From assembly GCA_033239005.1 (NCBI GenBank), contig BSQZ01000005.1, positions 3,687,001 to 3,751,000 of the forward strand: a DNA stretch of 64,000 bases, read 5' to 3'. The stretch is from Lamellibrachia satsuma. Taxonomy: Eukaryota; Annelida; Polychaeta; Sabellida; Siboglinidae. The notes beneath the pieces were generated by a model. It was not told the origin of the DNA. It made no database searches and saw nothing but the letters and a program-made list of their open reading frames with translations. How positions within the stretch are numbered: position 1 is the first letter of the stretch; the number at the start of each line of letters is the position of its first letter. Below are positions 12,401 to 21,900 of the stretch, one piece after another. Both the position numbers and the translations under genes were made by a program.

Positions 12401-15400
12401 AAGATTCTGGTGGCAAAATTTCTCTCCAATCCACTTCTTTTTATATTTCAAATAATCTGAGTATGATTTACTTTCAATTCAACAATATGTCGCAACACAT
12501 TTCTTCCTTAGACTTTGTCACCCAATGTTGACGAGGATGTCAGGTCAGCAGTTAATATATAATAACAGTCAACATTTTGATCTATAGGTTGAAAGAAATG
12601 CAGATTGTGTGACTATACTATGAACTTATTATGTTTATTTAATTAAAATACGTGTCAGTATGAAGGACATTGAAGGTATGTTTGTTTCAGCGGGGAGCCA
12701 GAGAGTCCATCTCTGTTGTTACAGTTCATCTCTCAAGTTCACTATTTCTACATACAGCAACGCAATCTAGTGAAGCCACTCGTAGTTCACTGTAGGTGAG
12801 TACAAAGTTCACTACTTCTACATCCAGTAATGCAATCTAGAGAAACCACTCGTAGTTCCCTGTAGGTGAGTACAAAGTTCATTACTTCTACATCTAGCAA
12901 TGCAATCTAGAGAAGCCACTCGTAGTTCACTGTAGGTGAGTACAAAGTTCACTACTTCTACATCCACCAATGCAATTTAGTGAAGCCACTCGTAGTTTAC
13001 TGTAGGTGAATACAAAGTTCACTACTTCTACATCCAGCAATGCAATCTAGTGAAGCCACTCGTAGTTCACTGCAGGTGAGTACAAAGTTCACTTCTACTA
13101 ATTTGGCAGTGGCTATGTGTAGCCACTATGTACTATAACATTAGGCTATTTACACTTTCACAAGTTACCCAGTTTAGCAATCAATTCCTTCAATGATTTA
13201 AATAAATTTGTGCACTCTTATTAAACCAAGTGCACATATTACTATCGCTGATCATACACTACAGATTTGAGCATCAACGAATCTGATCCATGATGGGCTA
13301 AATGGTCCTTGGTGTTTGTCTTCCAAGTGAACAACCTTCTGTAGTTTAGTTCGGTGTTTGTCTTCCAAGTGAATAACCTTCTGTAGTTTAGTTCGGTGTT
13401 TGTCTTCCAAGTGAACAACCTTCTGTAGTTTAGTTCGGTGTTTGTCTTCCAAGTGAACAACCTTCTGTAGTTTAGTTCGGTGTTTGTCTTCCAAGTGAAC
13501 AACCTTCTGTAGTTTAGTTCGGTGTTTGTCTTCCAAGTGAACAACCTTCTGTAGTTTAGTTCGGTGTTTGTCTTTCAAGTGAACAACCTTCTGTAGTTTA
13601 GTTCTGTTCCAACAGCTCCATCTTTAGCAACTACAATGATTCCGTAACCGAGACCTTAGTTATGAAGAATGTGGTTTAACAATCATGGAGACAAGGAGGT
13701 TAAGAGGAAATAAAACTGAATTTTTTAAGATATTGAATGGGTATAAAAATATTGATAACAACTATTTTTTCTCATTTATGAAAGACAATTCCTTCAATAA
13801 TTTAAATAAATTTGTGCACTCTCATTAAACCAAGTGCACGCTGATCATACACTACAGATTTGAACATCAACGAATCTAATCCATGATGGGCTAAATTAAT
13901 TGCACACACACACTTATAAATAAGATTTCTCAGGGTCCTTGGTGTTTGTCTTCCAAGTGAACAACCTTCTGTAGTTTAGTTCTGTTCCAACAGCTCCATC
14001 TTTAGCAACTACAATGATTCCAGAACCGAGACCTTAGTTATGAAGAATGTGGTTTAACAATCATGGAGACAAGGAGGTTAAGAGGAGATAAAACTGAATT
14101 TTTTAAGATATTGAATGGGTATAAAATATTGATAACAACTATTTTTTCTCACTTATGAAAGACAGTAGAACTGAACGATCAGTGTAGACTGGATATCAGA
14201 AAGTACTCATTCTCACAGAGGACAATAAATTAATTGAACAGATGATCTACAGATTGTGTAAATGCTAGCAGCGTGATTATGTTTAAAAACAAAATTTACA
14301 AATATTTCCTAAGCGTTGGTTACACATAGATGAACAGTTGTTGGACTCGATAAGCCAATGGCTTCCTTGTCCACTTGCCATCTGGGCCTTTTGCCTTGGA
14401 TGGCAATCTTGTTAAATCTAACGCTCACAACCACTGTTTCAGTAACGGCGTCGGCCGCACGGGTACGTTCTGTGTCATCTACACGGGGGTCCAGGAGATT
14501 AACCGAGGCCACGGCATCGTCGACATCGCAGACCTGGTGCAGCGACTCAGACAGAGGCGCAAGTATATGGTGGAGGAACAGAGCCAGCTTGCATTCAGCT
14601 ACCGTGCCATCCTCTACTTCGCGCAGGACCTCCTCATGAAACGTTAGTGCAAAGTCCCAATCTCATAGTGAAGAATGCATGTAACATGCCATTAGTTCAC
14701 TTGCTCATTGAAATCTACTCATAGCAAAAACTACATATTTAGGAGTATTCAGCAATGCAGCAATTAATGCCCAAAAGTTGTACAGATGGCTTTCTCGGTT
14801 GTCGATCCAGTTCTTTGGAACTCACTCCATTCGCGTTAGGTCAGCAGGAAATATCACCTGAAGACCTATCTTGTTAACCTGGCTTATCATCTTTAGCTCC
14901 TCAGCAAATTCATCCATATGTTGACAATTAAAATTGTGTACCGATTTGAGACTGCCTCACCCATCTGTTTTTATGTGCCTCTGAGCTCAGGTTCCCTAGG
15001 AAATTGGTACAAAAAGGTGTATATTGTTTTGTATTTGTCTGTCATGTACTCAATATAAGCAAATTTCCAGTTCTTTCTCATGAGAATTTTATGTTTTCTC
15101 ACCTGAGTTAAGTATAAGAAAGGGCAAAATAAATTTACATCACTATGTGGTTGTTGCATCGAGCCTCTGATTGTTTCTTGAATAAATTGTGTCTTCATTT
15201 ATAGGCGGTATCCTGACAAGTCGGGCATCATTTGGAGACAAGTTGCCAGCTCGGGGCGAACGTGTTCACCAGCGAACCCCGTCAGAAGACTTCATCATGG
15301 GCACAGGCAGCAGTCTCGGCATGATCCAGTCCAATGTTGCGAAAATGAGCTTCAGAGCAACAAGTGTTCCAAACGCTGCTACAACGAACAGCCACACATC

Positions 15401-15785
15401 TGGTCCTCCTACACAGGAGAGTTCATCATCAAACTCGGACAATGCAATGCCAGTGGACGTAGGCTTAACGCCAACGACTGCGGTGAATAATAAGGTTTCT
15501 GGACAGGTCGAAACAGAAAAGGGTGACTCGGTGTTCGAATCAATGGGGATGTCACCAGCGTGTGACGAGAGCTTGGCATCGAAAATCCCCGAGTCGCTCG
15601 CAAAGCTGCAAGATCCGCACACATTCCAGCTCGGTTCTTCAACGCCACCTAGTGAGACACGAATTACGAAAGCAAGTTTCACGAGTAAGACTACCGGTCT
15701 AACAGACAATGTGAGTAAGTCCGATGATCCATTGAGCGCGCTTGATCCGCTGTGGACCCTGAAAGGACAGAGCCAGTCGTCATAG
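276..15785 (+). CDS. PTPN23: PTPN23 / HD-PTP, C-terminal 1732 residues (13 exons; 5' end outside window)
   Basis: Non-receptor tyrosine-phosphatase-like ESCRT adaptor that acts on endosomes, where the human protein bridges ESCRT complexes during receptor sorting. Joining 276-474, 1266-1426, 1715-1866, 2268-2461, 3745-6869, 8139-8235, 9480-9544, 10303-10440, 10990-11118, 11949-12001, 12691-12795, 14443-14642 and 15205-15785 gives 5199 nt with phase preserved at every junction. Order: helical V-domain segment resembling ALIX, Pro/Gln-rich linker, PTP domain, and a C-tail ending in a DDPLSALDPLWTL motif close to the human C-terminus. The BRO1 domain and roughly 400 or more residues should lie upstream. 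The P-loop reads HCSNGVGRTG and the WPD loop reads WPP, so catalysis is doubtful. The linker is much longer than in human. Identity is secure; exact edges are inferred from splice consensus and phase. Confidence 0.93.
559..1075 (+). mobile_element. MITE-like DNA element, copy 1
   Basis: First of three related copies (others at about 30365-30965 and 56765-57270). Shared segments include the subterminal phrase with ttgttgaacac, the ggatatggcca block and the gagattccggt block. Copies 2 and 3 show long inverted termini; in this copy the right terminus is degraded. It lies in a PTPN23 intron. Superfamily is not assigned because I could not fix the target-site duplication. Confidence 0.6.
1266..1426 (+). 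CDS. PTPN23: PTPN23 exon: V-domain segment
   Basis: Encodes TAENDLTFKEMERLFAKIDE and onward, a helical V-domain stretch. The acceptor is cttgtag. The donor is the less usual GTCGGT, leaving phase 0. Confidence 0.85.
1715..1866 (+). CDS. PTPN23: PTPN23 exon: V-domain segment
   Basis: Encodes EFFSEQLKKHDKLVGLIEQN and the following helix up to LADAMRK. It matches the ALIX/HD-PTP region containing QEGLLKNIQVSHQEF. The donor is GTAAAT, leaving phase 2. Confidence 0.88.
2268..2461 (+). CDS. PTPN23: PTPN23 exon: end of V domain
   Basis: Encodes REEMIQSLVLSFDMYEDLLG through the GVDFYDRLQ motif, which aligns with GTKFYNEL in ALIX. This is the last helix before the Pro-rich region. The donor is GTGAGG, leaving phase 1. 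Confidence 0.9.
2462..3744. other. PTPN23 intron
   Basis: This is an AT-rich 1.28-kb intron. I recognised no exon, RNA gene or element in it. Confidence 0.6.
3745..6869 (+). CDS. PTPN23: PTPN23 giant Pro/Gln-rich exon
   Basis: A single 3125-nt exon encodes the linker between the V domain and the PTP domain. Its first third is Pro/Gln/Gly/Ser-rich with a PKLKDYLPFMKP motif near the start. From about 5040 to 6300 it consists of about 28 degenerate copies of a 15-residue unit close to SSNANMQAAYQPQSQ. A polyQ/polyP patch follows (about 6350-6460), then a charged segment (EDVRRLREEEEKNQLKIDAQ, then KDPYVDP) equivalent to the human sequence leading into the PTP domain. In human the linker carries short motifs for ESCRT and endocytic partners; I do not see a clean PTAP motif here. 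The reading frame is intact throughout, which argues for selection on the repeat. Confidence 0.92.
5040..6300 (+). repeat. Coding 45-bp minisatellite (15-residue repeats)
   Basis: About 28 tandem units of 45 bp sit in frame within PTPN23. Each usually has one AYQPQ- or AYQSQ-like core followed by Ser/Asn and NMQ. Copies differ by many substitutions, mostly compatible with the frame, so the array is old relative to the near-identical intronic arrays in this window. Confidence 0.85.
7384..7925. repeat. 43-bp minisatellite, about 12 copies
   Basis: The tandem unit contains acagtgcagtgcag, then atg, then gtgagtgtgg. It lies in the PTPN23 intron between 6869 and 8139. Many units carry an acceptor-like CAG next to a donor-like GTGAGT. 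No exon matching the protein family is present inside. Confidence 0.85.
8139..8235 (+). CDS. PTPN23: PTPN23 exon: start of PTP domain
   Basis: Encodes DLNDEQDQFSRKCSMAIARC and then YPLKNHQPNIMP, aligning with human IAIARCYSLKNRHQDVMP. The PTP KNR motif reads KNH here. Confidence 0.92.
8482..8849. repeat. 28-bp minisatellite, about 13 copies
   Basis: The unit is close to gtcagcacccgtatgaactg followed by tgatcaaa. Early units carry cccgta (CpG) and later ones cctta. Intronic in PTPN23. Confidence 0.85.
9480..9544 (+). CDS. PTPN23: PTPN23 exon: PTP domain
   Basis: Encodes YDASRVLLTGGKDDYINASH and IG. This is the conserved PTP segment equivalent to human YDSNRVVLRSGKDDYINAS. The donor is GTAAGT. 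Confidence 0.93.
9595..9900 (+). mobile_element. MITE-like repeat, family B
   Basis: Closely matches the reverse complement of about 55840-56175. Shared phrases are gatatccac, aactaaagt, gatgatttgaacaaaaa, acataaactaatcacacact and gctaaatcagttgagg. End fragments recur at about 13184-13305, 13784-13905 and 16690-16790. No coding capacity is seen. Confidence 0.65.
10303..10440 (+). CDS. PTPN23: PTPN23 exon: PTP domain
   Basis: Encodes DLVASCPKVIATQHPLMATV followed by VDFWQMVYEQGTEVVVMLCH, the PTP ATQ-P and DFW-M motifs. Exactly 46 codons, phase 0 at both ends. Confidence 0.94.
10500..10690. repeat. Dispersed repeat, copy 1
   Basis: Shares with 15870-16060 the string ccagctttgatgaaaggtca and a similar flank (cacaacatgtgcagcgcctg here; gtgcaccagctgtcactgat there). 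It is non-coding and of unknown class. The match shows that the small ORFs on both strands here belong to a repeat. Confidence 0.5.
10990..11118 (+). CDS. PTPN23: PTPN23 exon: PTP domain
   Basis: Encodes RLHPYWPEVKGQSVTFGPFS and ISLQSVQTKQAWTERILSLT, corresponding to human ARYFPTERGQ... to ERVLSLQF. Phase 0 at both ends. Confidence 0.9.
11136..11365. repeat. CA-rich microsatellite
   Basis: Imperfect (CA)n with tgcatg and catgtac interruptions, starting 17 bp after a PTPN23 donor. The Thr/His-rich ORFs here are read-through of this repeat. Confidence 0.9.
11430..11700 (-). mobile_element. LINE 3' fragment (same family as 35060-35640)
   Basis: On the minus strand it carries the decayed RKYSFSQRVIN-like C-terminal end of a non-LTR reverse transcriptase, then the gatggcaatcttgtta terminus seen in other copies. 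It lies antisense in a PTPN23 intron. Confidence 0.7.
11949..12001 (+). CDS. PTPN23: PTPN23 exon: WPD-loop exon
   Basis: Encodes THKTRPVVHLQFTHWPP plus two bases. The WPD loop reads WPP (Trp codon at 11991-11993), so the general-acid Asp is missing. Human HD-PTP has WPE at this site. Confidence 0.9.
12691..12795 (+). CDS. PTPN23: PTPN23 exon: ends at the catalytic Cys
   Basis: Encodes SGEPESPSLLLQFISQVHYF and YIQQRNLVKPLVVHC. The nucleophile Cys codon is 12791-12793. The donor GTGAGT follows 12795, splitting the signature motif. The last 60 or so bases of the exon and its donor form the first unit of the downstream 70-bp array. Confidence 0.93.
   Translation, partial: RGARESISVVTVHLSSSLFLHTATQSSEATRSSL
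12734..13100 (+). repeat. 70-bp minisatellite spanning an exon end and its 5' splice site
   Basis: Five units at 70-bp spacing. The element gtagttcactgtaggtgag starts near 12782, 12852, 12922, 12992 and 13062 with minor changes. The first unit is real PTPN23 coding sequence plus donor. The other four are intronic copies that keep the donor but carry decayed coding sequence. Use of any later donor would retain an in-frame TGA directly after the Cys codon. Confidence 0.93.
13184..14170. repeat. Local segmental duplication
   Basis: 13184-13790 and 13784-14170 are two copies of one segment: a family-B MITE end, the ggtgtttgtcttccaagtga unit, and a LINE fragment with a RDLSYEECGLTIMETRRLRG-like reading. 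Differences are small, so the event is recent. Confidence 0.75.
13311..13604. repeat. 42-bp minisatellite, 7 copies
   Basis: Units start at 13311 plus multiples of 42 (ggtgtttgtcttccaagtga onward). A single copy is present in the paralogous segment near 13940, so the expansion happened after the local duplication. The 14-residue periodic ORFs on the minus strand are a by-product of 42 being divisible by three. Confidence 0.92.
13605..14420 (+). mobile_element. LINE 3' end fragments (sense), two copies
   Basis: Plus-strand remnants of a non-LTR retrotransposon reverse transcriptase C-terminus. METRRLRGNKTEFFKILNGY at about 13685-13760 is duplicated at about 14050-14115. A RKYSFSQRTIN-like stretch follows near 14190, then the 3' terminus gatggcaatcttgttaaatc. 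That terminus ends about 23 bp before the exon at 14443. Confidence 0.75.
14443..14642 (+). CDS. PTPN23: PTPN23 exon: P-loop and end of PTP domain
   Basis: Completes the signature as HCSNGVGRTG, then encodes TFCVIYTGVQEINRGHGIVD and LVQRLRQRRKYMVEEQSQLA up to DLLMK. Compare human HCSSGVGRTG. Classical active PTPs have Ala where this has Asn. The acceptor is actgtttcag. Confidence 0.95.
15205..15785 (+). CDS. PTPN23: PTPN23 last exon: C-terminal tail
   Basis: A Ser/Thr/Pro-rich tail of about 193 residues ends at a TAG. Two islands match human HD-PTP: SSLGMIQSNVAKMSFR (human SSIQATIAKLSIR) and SDDPLSALDPLWTL at the C-terminus (human SDDPLSLLDPLWTL). Conservation of the extreme C-terminus implies an interaction motif. 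Confidence 0.92.
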
Positions 15786-17460
15786 CATCTGTGTGACTGG
15801 TTTTGCTGGTCTAGCTATTTCATTGGCATACGACTTACGCAGAATAAAGGCCGGTTTGCACAAGCAATTTGTGCCCCAATTGGTCGAGCGACGTGTCAAG
15901 ACACTGTGTGCACGAAACATTGACTCGCACAATTCCCAACTTGAGCTTTGATGAAAGGTCACAACGGGTGCACCAGCTGTCACTGATTGGCCACTGCTTC
16001 GAAATTGGGGCCAACAATGGACCCAAGTCCAATTCCACCAACACAATTGTAAACACAATACAACAACACTACTAATTGGTCTCTCAAGCGTGTTTACACA
16101 GCCGATTCATGCACCGTGATATTGCACGACGCAGTGTCAGCCGACAAATGAGACAAAAATTGCTCGGGTCAGCCAGCCTTGAGCTAAGGACGAATGATTT
16201 AGAATCACAAGGGAGGGATGGTTCTACACTTTGCTGTTACAATCATATTTGGCATGTAAGCTTTAAAACAAGTTCGACATTCGGTTATTAATAGCTGCGG
16301 ATGGTTTCCGTATATGATGTTTTGCAATGCCACAAGTTGGTATTGTGTATTTTTGGGTTAATGTTTGCATGGACACTGTGAACAGTCTAAATCTGGGCAG
16401 ACCCTGCGTCTTTCTGGAGGGATGTTGTATGTTTGTGTATTGAGCAGGTAGCTTTAAATTGATTTGTCGCTTTTGTTTTGTGACGTGGTTGTTTCGTGTG
16501 TATGACGCAGTGTTTTATTTGCCACTAGTCAGACTCGTATGGATGTGTTCGTGATATGTATTAGTATGCTTCATGCCTGTATGCTAATGTACAAATTATG
16601 TAAATGATGTGCAACACATTTAAAGGTCCCTCCTTAATTCAGTTTTTTTTCAGATTCGTTTAGCGGGAAAAAAATTTCCTTGCAACCTATCTGGTATGCA
16701 CTATAACATGCCAGCTCGTTTGTGCAAATTTGAACATCAACGAACCTGATTCTTGATGTTCTAAATCAATTGAGGAAGGTGTTTTGACAGTCTCGCCTTG
16801 TATCCAATAACACGAATGCTGTTTCACTCCCGTAGCCTGACTATCTGTCGTGGTGCAATGGCGTAGATCTTAATCATCTAGCTTGTATTATAGGTGTACA
16901 TATGTGACCCCTGTGGAAGTAGCGAGAAAGAAATCTGTGAAAATGGAACCAGTACAGGAGGCTCAACAGTGCACTGTGAGTGATATTACAGACAGCATAT
17001 TGGTGTGTGACTTGAAGACAATATGGTATTGTCTTGTATGTTTGTGATTCTTTGTAAATAAACACAATAACTTCTCCCACAGAGTATGGTGGAACACATG
17101 TTTAAATGTGCATGCATGTGTGTGTGCAAGCATGCGTGCATGCATGCTGTATCGACATGAGGTATACCTGTATGCTTATGCGGTGTGTTTGAATGTGCAT
17201 GCATTTCTGTGGCAGTGTTTCGGTTATTTCTGTTATTTCATTACATGAAATATTAACATATTTAGTATAACTGCAAGAAAGCTATTACATCAATCTGCCT
17301 GTGGCTACTACTTAAATGTCTCGCCATATATATACTGTTGTCTTCGGGTCAATTTTTTTGCATTGATGTGATACTAAATTATAAGTTAATAAAAAGTGCT
17401 GTTGTTTGTTTTATCCAATTAAAAGCTTTTGAAGTTCAAGATAATGTACAATAGAATCGG
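15786..17460 (+). other. PTPN23 3' region with dispersed repeats
   Basis: Holds a dispersed repeat (15870-16060, like 10500-10690), a family-B MITE end (16690-16790) and a TG/CATG-rich patch (17095-17210). AATAAA occurs at about 15843, 17056 and 17388. The first is only about 60 bp after the stop; which site is used is unknown. Confidence 0.5.
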
Positions 17461-17690
17461 ACCAGTTGCATGGACATCAATACTAACAGTGATATTAATA
17501 AAGAACTTGTGTTAAGCATTTTAATATATGTGTTTTTCTTAATTGAAAGAAAAAATGCTTTAAATATTCTGATTACCAACATGATTTATGATGTCCAAAA
17601 TATAAACCAATGGCTGGACAAGATTATCTCACAAAACTTACTAATTCACCATTCTTCTGCAGTATCTCAAGTGGATACATTGCCTCGTTC

Positions 17691-18996
17691 CTATCTCAGT
17701 TCTACATTCATTTCCCTGGCAACCGTCAATCTGACAGCGTTCTGCAAGCTGTGTGCAAGGTCATGTGACACAGCTCTCACAGATGATTGGTAGATCTCTC
17801 TATAACAGCGGGACACCTTCCCCATACTTGGGTCTGTCCACACATTCATCAAGATCACGTTCTTGATCGTATCGTCGGTGATCTCGCGAATAAGTTCATG
17901 AAGTTTCAGTTCGTCGAAAATCTCCTTCGGATCTTCCCAGAATGCTAAGTCATGCCTCCACATCGGAGGAAAGAGACTGGGCTGGCGCTGGCACATGGGC
18001 TGCGCTCTTCCCTCATTGGTCTCACTAGAAGGCACTTCACACCACAAGACATTGGTGTCCGTGAGGTCATACTTAACCTGCGCTATTGAATCCAGACTGA
18101 GCACGAATCCAAAAGCAGTGTTTTGGTGTGTCAGAAGTGTCCTGACATGTCCAAGTCTGTGTGAGACAGTAACACTTCTCTGTTCAGCTAGTCTCTTATC
18201 AGGCTTTCCGAGTTCCGGCACCTGGTTGCATGGCAACGTGACTTTGGTATTGGCACTCATGTAGGAAGCACTTAGAACAAACTCTGCGTCCACAACTTGT
18301 TCACATATGTCCACATTATCAGGTCTGTGCAACGTAATCGTAACATTGCTGTCAGAAAGTAACATATCTAATGATCGAGATAGCGAACTACAGAACCCGT
18401 TGATACTCCCATTTGCTTTCATAACACCAATAAATTCATGTTGCACTGGGAGACAGTTTGGGTCAATCAGTGTTCTTCTACATACAACTCCCACACTAGT
18501 ACACAGCGCCCCCTGTGGGAAGGCATTGCAACCAACAACCTGGTTCACATGTTGAAGAAGCGATGTCCTGAGTGTTCTGCGACACGACCTCTGGGGGTCG
18601 CACCGAGGCTCGCCACTTGTGCACAGTGGCAACACCTTTTGTCTACATGAAGCTGATTCACTATGCTGGGCTGAGCTGGAATGATCTGGACCACAGAGCG
18701 TGGGATGGGTCTGTCTATAGTGGACTGTATGTCCATCTTTAGATGTGCTAGCATTAGAGTGCCCTTCCACGGGAGTCAGGTGATAACTCAATTTAGTTTC
18801 ATCCATTCCTCCTGTGTCAGACTTCTCAGGGTTAACGTCATTGTAATTTGTTTCTGCGATAACCGCCGGACAGCATTCCTCACTGACCACAAGTGGGAGT
18901 GGACCGATGTCCTTGACTGTGAACATACTAGTCAGTGCAGCCATCAACTCCTCTCTCACTATGGACACGGGGTGCTCTGGCTGACCCAATAGATTC
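17691..18996 (-). CDS. FDXACB1: FDXACB1 last exon (middle region and FDX-ACB domain)
   Basis: A 1306-nt exon. The variable linker is followed by a segment matching human LRPSLLVHVQ (here LRTSLLQHVN), then the FDX-ACB fold with LHELIREI, NVILMNVWTDP, SRCYREIYQSS and a final LTVAREMNVELR. Acceptor tgttggcag; stop TAG at 17691-17693. A minus-strand ATTAAA about 165 bp past the stop (17520-17525) is a plausible poly(A) signal. Confidence 0.94.
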
Positions 18997-21900
18997 CTGC
19001 CAACATAACAAACACTGCAGGGTAAGTCTGTGTCTATATGATAATATGCAAAAACTTGAAGGTTATTATGCCAATGTGTGGATGAGTGCTACCATAATTT
19101 CCATGTATGATATGCATGTTTTCTCTAAATTTTTTACCTAAAAGTCCAGGTGCGTACTATACATGGTAACAAGGCTAAAAAATATTTTGCTGGACCAAAT
19201 ACATGGTAATCAGGAACTATACAATATACTGGCCTAAATTATTTACCCCATACTGCAATCGTTGCACACACAACACGTCACATAATTTATTTTAGCAATG
19301 CCTAAATGCAGGTATGATAATGTAGATATATCTTGGAAACACAACAACACACTCAGCTACACTGCACTGATGTTAAATTACATTTACAGGGGACCACAGA
19401 CTACCATAGAGTGAAATACTCACATGTTCAACTTTTCAGCAATATACACTTCAGTAAGAAACTTCCTTCCATCTGCCGTTACTTCAGCCATCTGCTGCTT
19501 AAACGGCAGCGAAGGCATCTGGACTGGAGGTGACTTTCTAAAGATGTAGGTGAGGGCCCCGTCTGTGCGGAAGTGGCGATCCTGACTCCTATCAAATCAC
19601 AAATCGCTGTCTTTTATAGTTGATGATTCACCGATTACAAAACCTAATTGTGGTACAAATGTTATATTTATATTTTGCAGCACAGCTGCATCTGCATCTA
19701 TTAATATATTAGCATCCTAGAACCCGTGTTTGCGTCATTGTTTTTTTTAGATAGATACAGGTAAAAAAGGTATGTTCTTATATAGCATCGAGTTTTGTGG
19801 ACTGCTCAAAGCGCTTTACACTTCACCCCTGGCAGACCTGTTCATTCCAACACCAACTCGACTTCTCTGGGAAGCATTCAGCCATGCTACAATTACTGCG
19901 CGAAGACTATTCGTTCAGATATCCACCACTGTCTGTAGCCAGGTACTCGTTTATACAGCTGAGTGAACTGTGGCAATTTGGGATGAACAAAATAAACAAT
20001 AAACTATTGTTGACTTAATGTGATAAAACTACCTTTCATCATCTCTGATTTCCTTGAAGATTTATTTAAGATCCAACAAGAACCTTCCTGCTAAAACATC
20101 TCACACGGTCATACCGCATCTAAAAGTATGTGAAGGGGAACAGACTTTTAGGCAATCATCCACAGACTTATAATCAATTAATAGAACAATATTCAAAATC
20201 TTTTAAATAACATCAAATGTAGATTATAAGTACACAGATTCATTAAAACACATGTGAACTATACTATCTTAACTCGGAAAACACCTTTTTTTCAAGAATA
20301 ACATTCTATGCACATTGATATGTTCCATCTCACCTGTATCCAGTGGCAGAGTAGGCAGAATATGTATGTGCATCAAATGGTTCAACTTTGCACAGAACCA
20401 AGTTCGCATAGGTTGCCATGGCAACAACCTGCCAGCTGTCTGCCCACAGTCTGATTGGTTGATCCATGGGAGTGCCACCTTGACCCTTACACAAGGTCAC
20501 GCATACAACGCCACCAGGACGAATCACTTCAGCAGCACTATGGGAGAAACACATATTATTACTAATTTACTATTATTATTAAAAAATTTATAAAGCACCA
20601 TATGTCTGGGACCAGCCCATTTACAGGTGTGTACAAAACATGCATGCAACCATAAAATAATAACTATATAATATTATAGTCGAATATATATAATAAAAAA
20701 TAGAGTATTCGATTAAGAATAATACAAGAATAAATAAAAAAATATATAGTAAATAAATAACAATAGTAAATAAATATAATAACAAAATATGTTCATAAAG
20801 TTTCCTCAGTCGCAGTCATTCCTTAGTGGAAATAAGCACACTTAATTAGATAGGTTTTCTGTAAGTTCTTAAATGTAGTCAGTGTGTCTGCATGTCTGAA
20901 ATACTCCAGCAGTCAGTCCCATAGCCAGACCTGGGGCCGAACTACTCGGTACTCGAGGTACATTTTTGAAATATTTGTACTCGTAGAAATTATGGCCATG
21001 TACTCGTACTTGTGTTCAATATACTCAGATTTTACGAGTACCTCCAAGTACTTTTTCAATATGATATTGTGAAAATTATTTAATTTCTTATTATGAAATC
21101 ATTAACAACTAATTCACAATTTTTATTTTAAAAATACGTTATTATTACTATGCAGAGTTACTATAATATCATACAAGATGTACCAGTACTCGTACTCATA
21201 CTCATGGAAATGTACTCGTACTCAGCAATCACCAATGTACTCGTACTCAGCAATCACCAATGTACTCGTACTCAGCCATCACCAATGTACTCGTACTCAG
21301 CCATCACCAATGTACTCGTACTCAGCAATCACCAATGTACTCGTACTCAGCAATCACCAATGTACTCGTACTCAGCCATCACCAATGTACTCGTACTCAG
21401 CCATCACCAATGTACTCGTACTCAGCCATCACCAATGTACTCGTACTCAGCCATCACCAATGTACTCGTACTCAGCCATCACCAATGTACTCGTACTCAG
21501 CCATCACCAATGTACTCGTACTCAGCCATCACCAATGTACTCGTACTCAGCCATCACCAATGTACTCGTACTCAGCCATCACCAATGTACTCGTACTCAG
21601 CCATCACCAATGTACTCGTACTCAGCAATCACCAATGTACTCGTACTCAGCAATCACCAATGTACTCGTACTCAGCCATCACCAATGTACTCGTACTCAG
21701 CCATCACCAATGCACTCGTACTCAGCCATCACCAATGTACTCGTACTCAGCCATCACCAATGTACTCGTACTCAGCCATCACCAATGTACTCGTACTCAG
21801 CCATCACCAATGTACTCGTACTCAGCCATCACCAATGTACTCGTACTCAGCCATCACCAATGTACTCGTACTCAGCCATCACCAATGTACTCGTACTCAG

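Noticed and set aside
13242..13578. 14-residue periodic minus-strand ORFs
   Set aside because: The 42-bp array length is a multiple of three, so periodic open frames are expected. The single-copy paralogue shows no gene.
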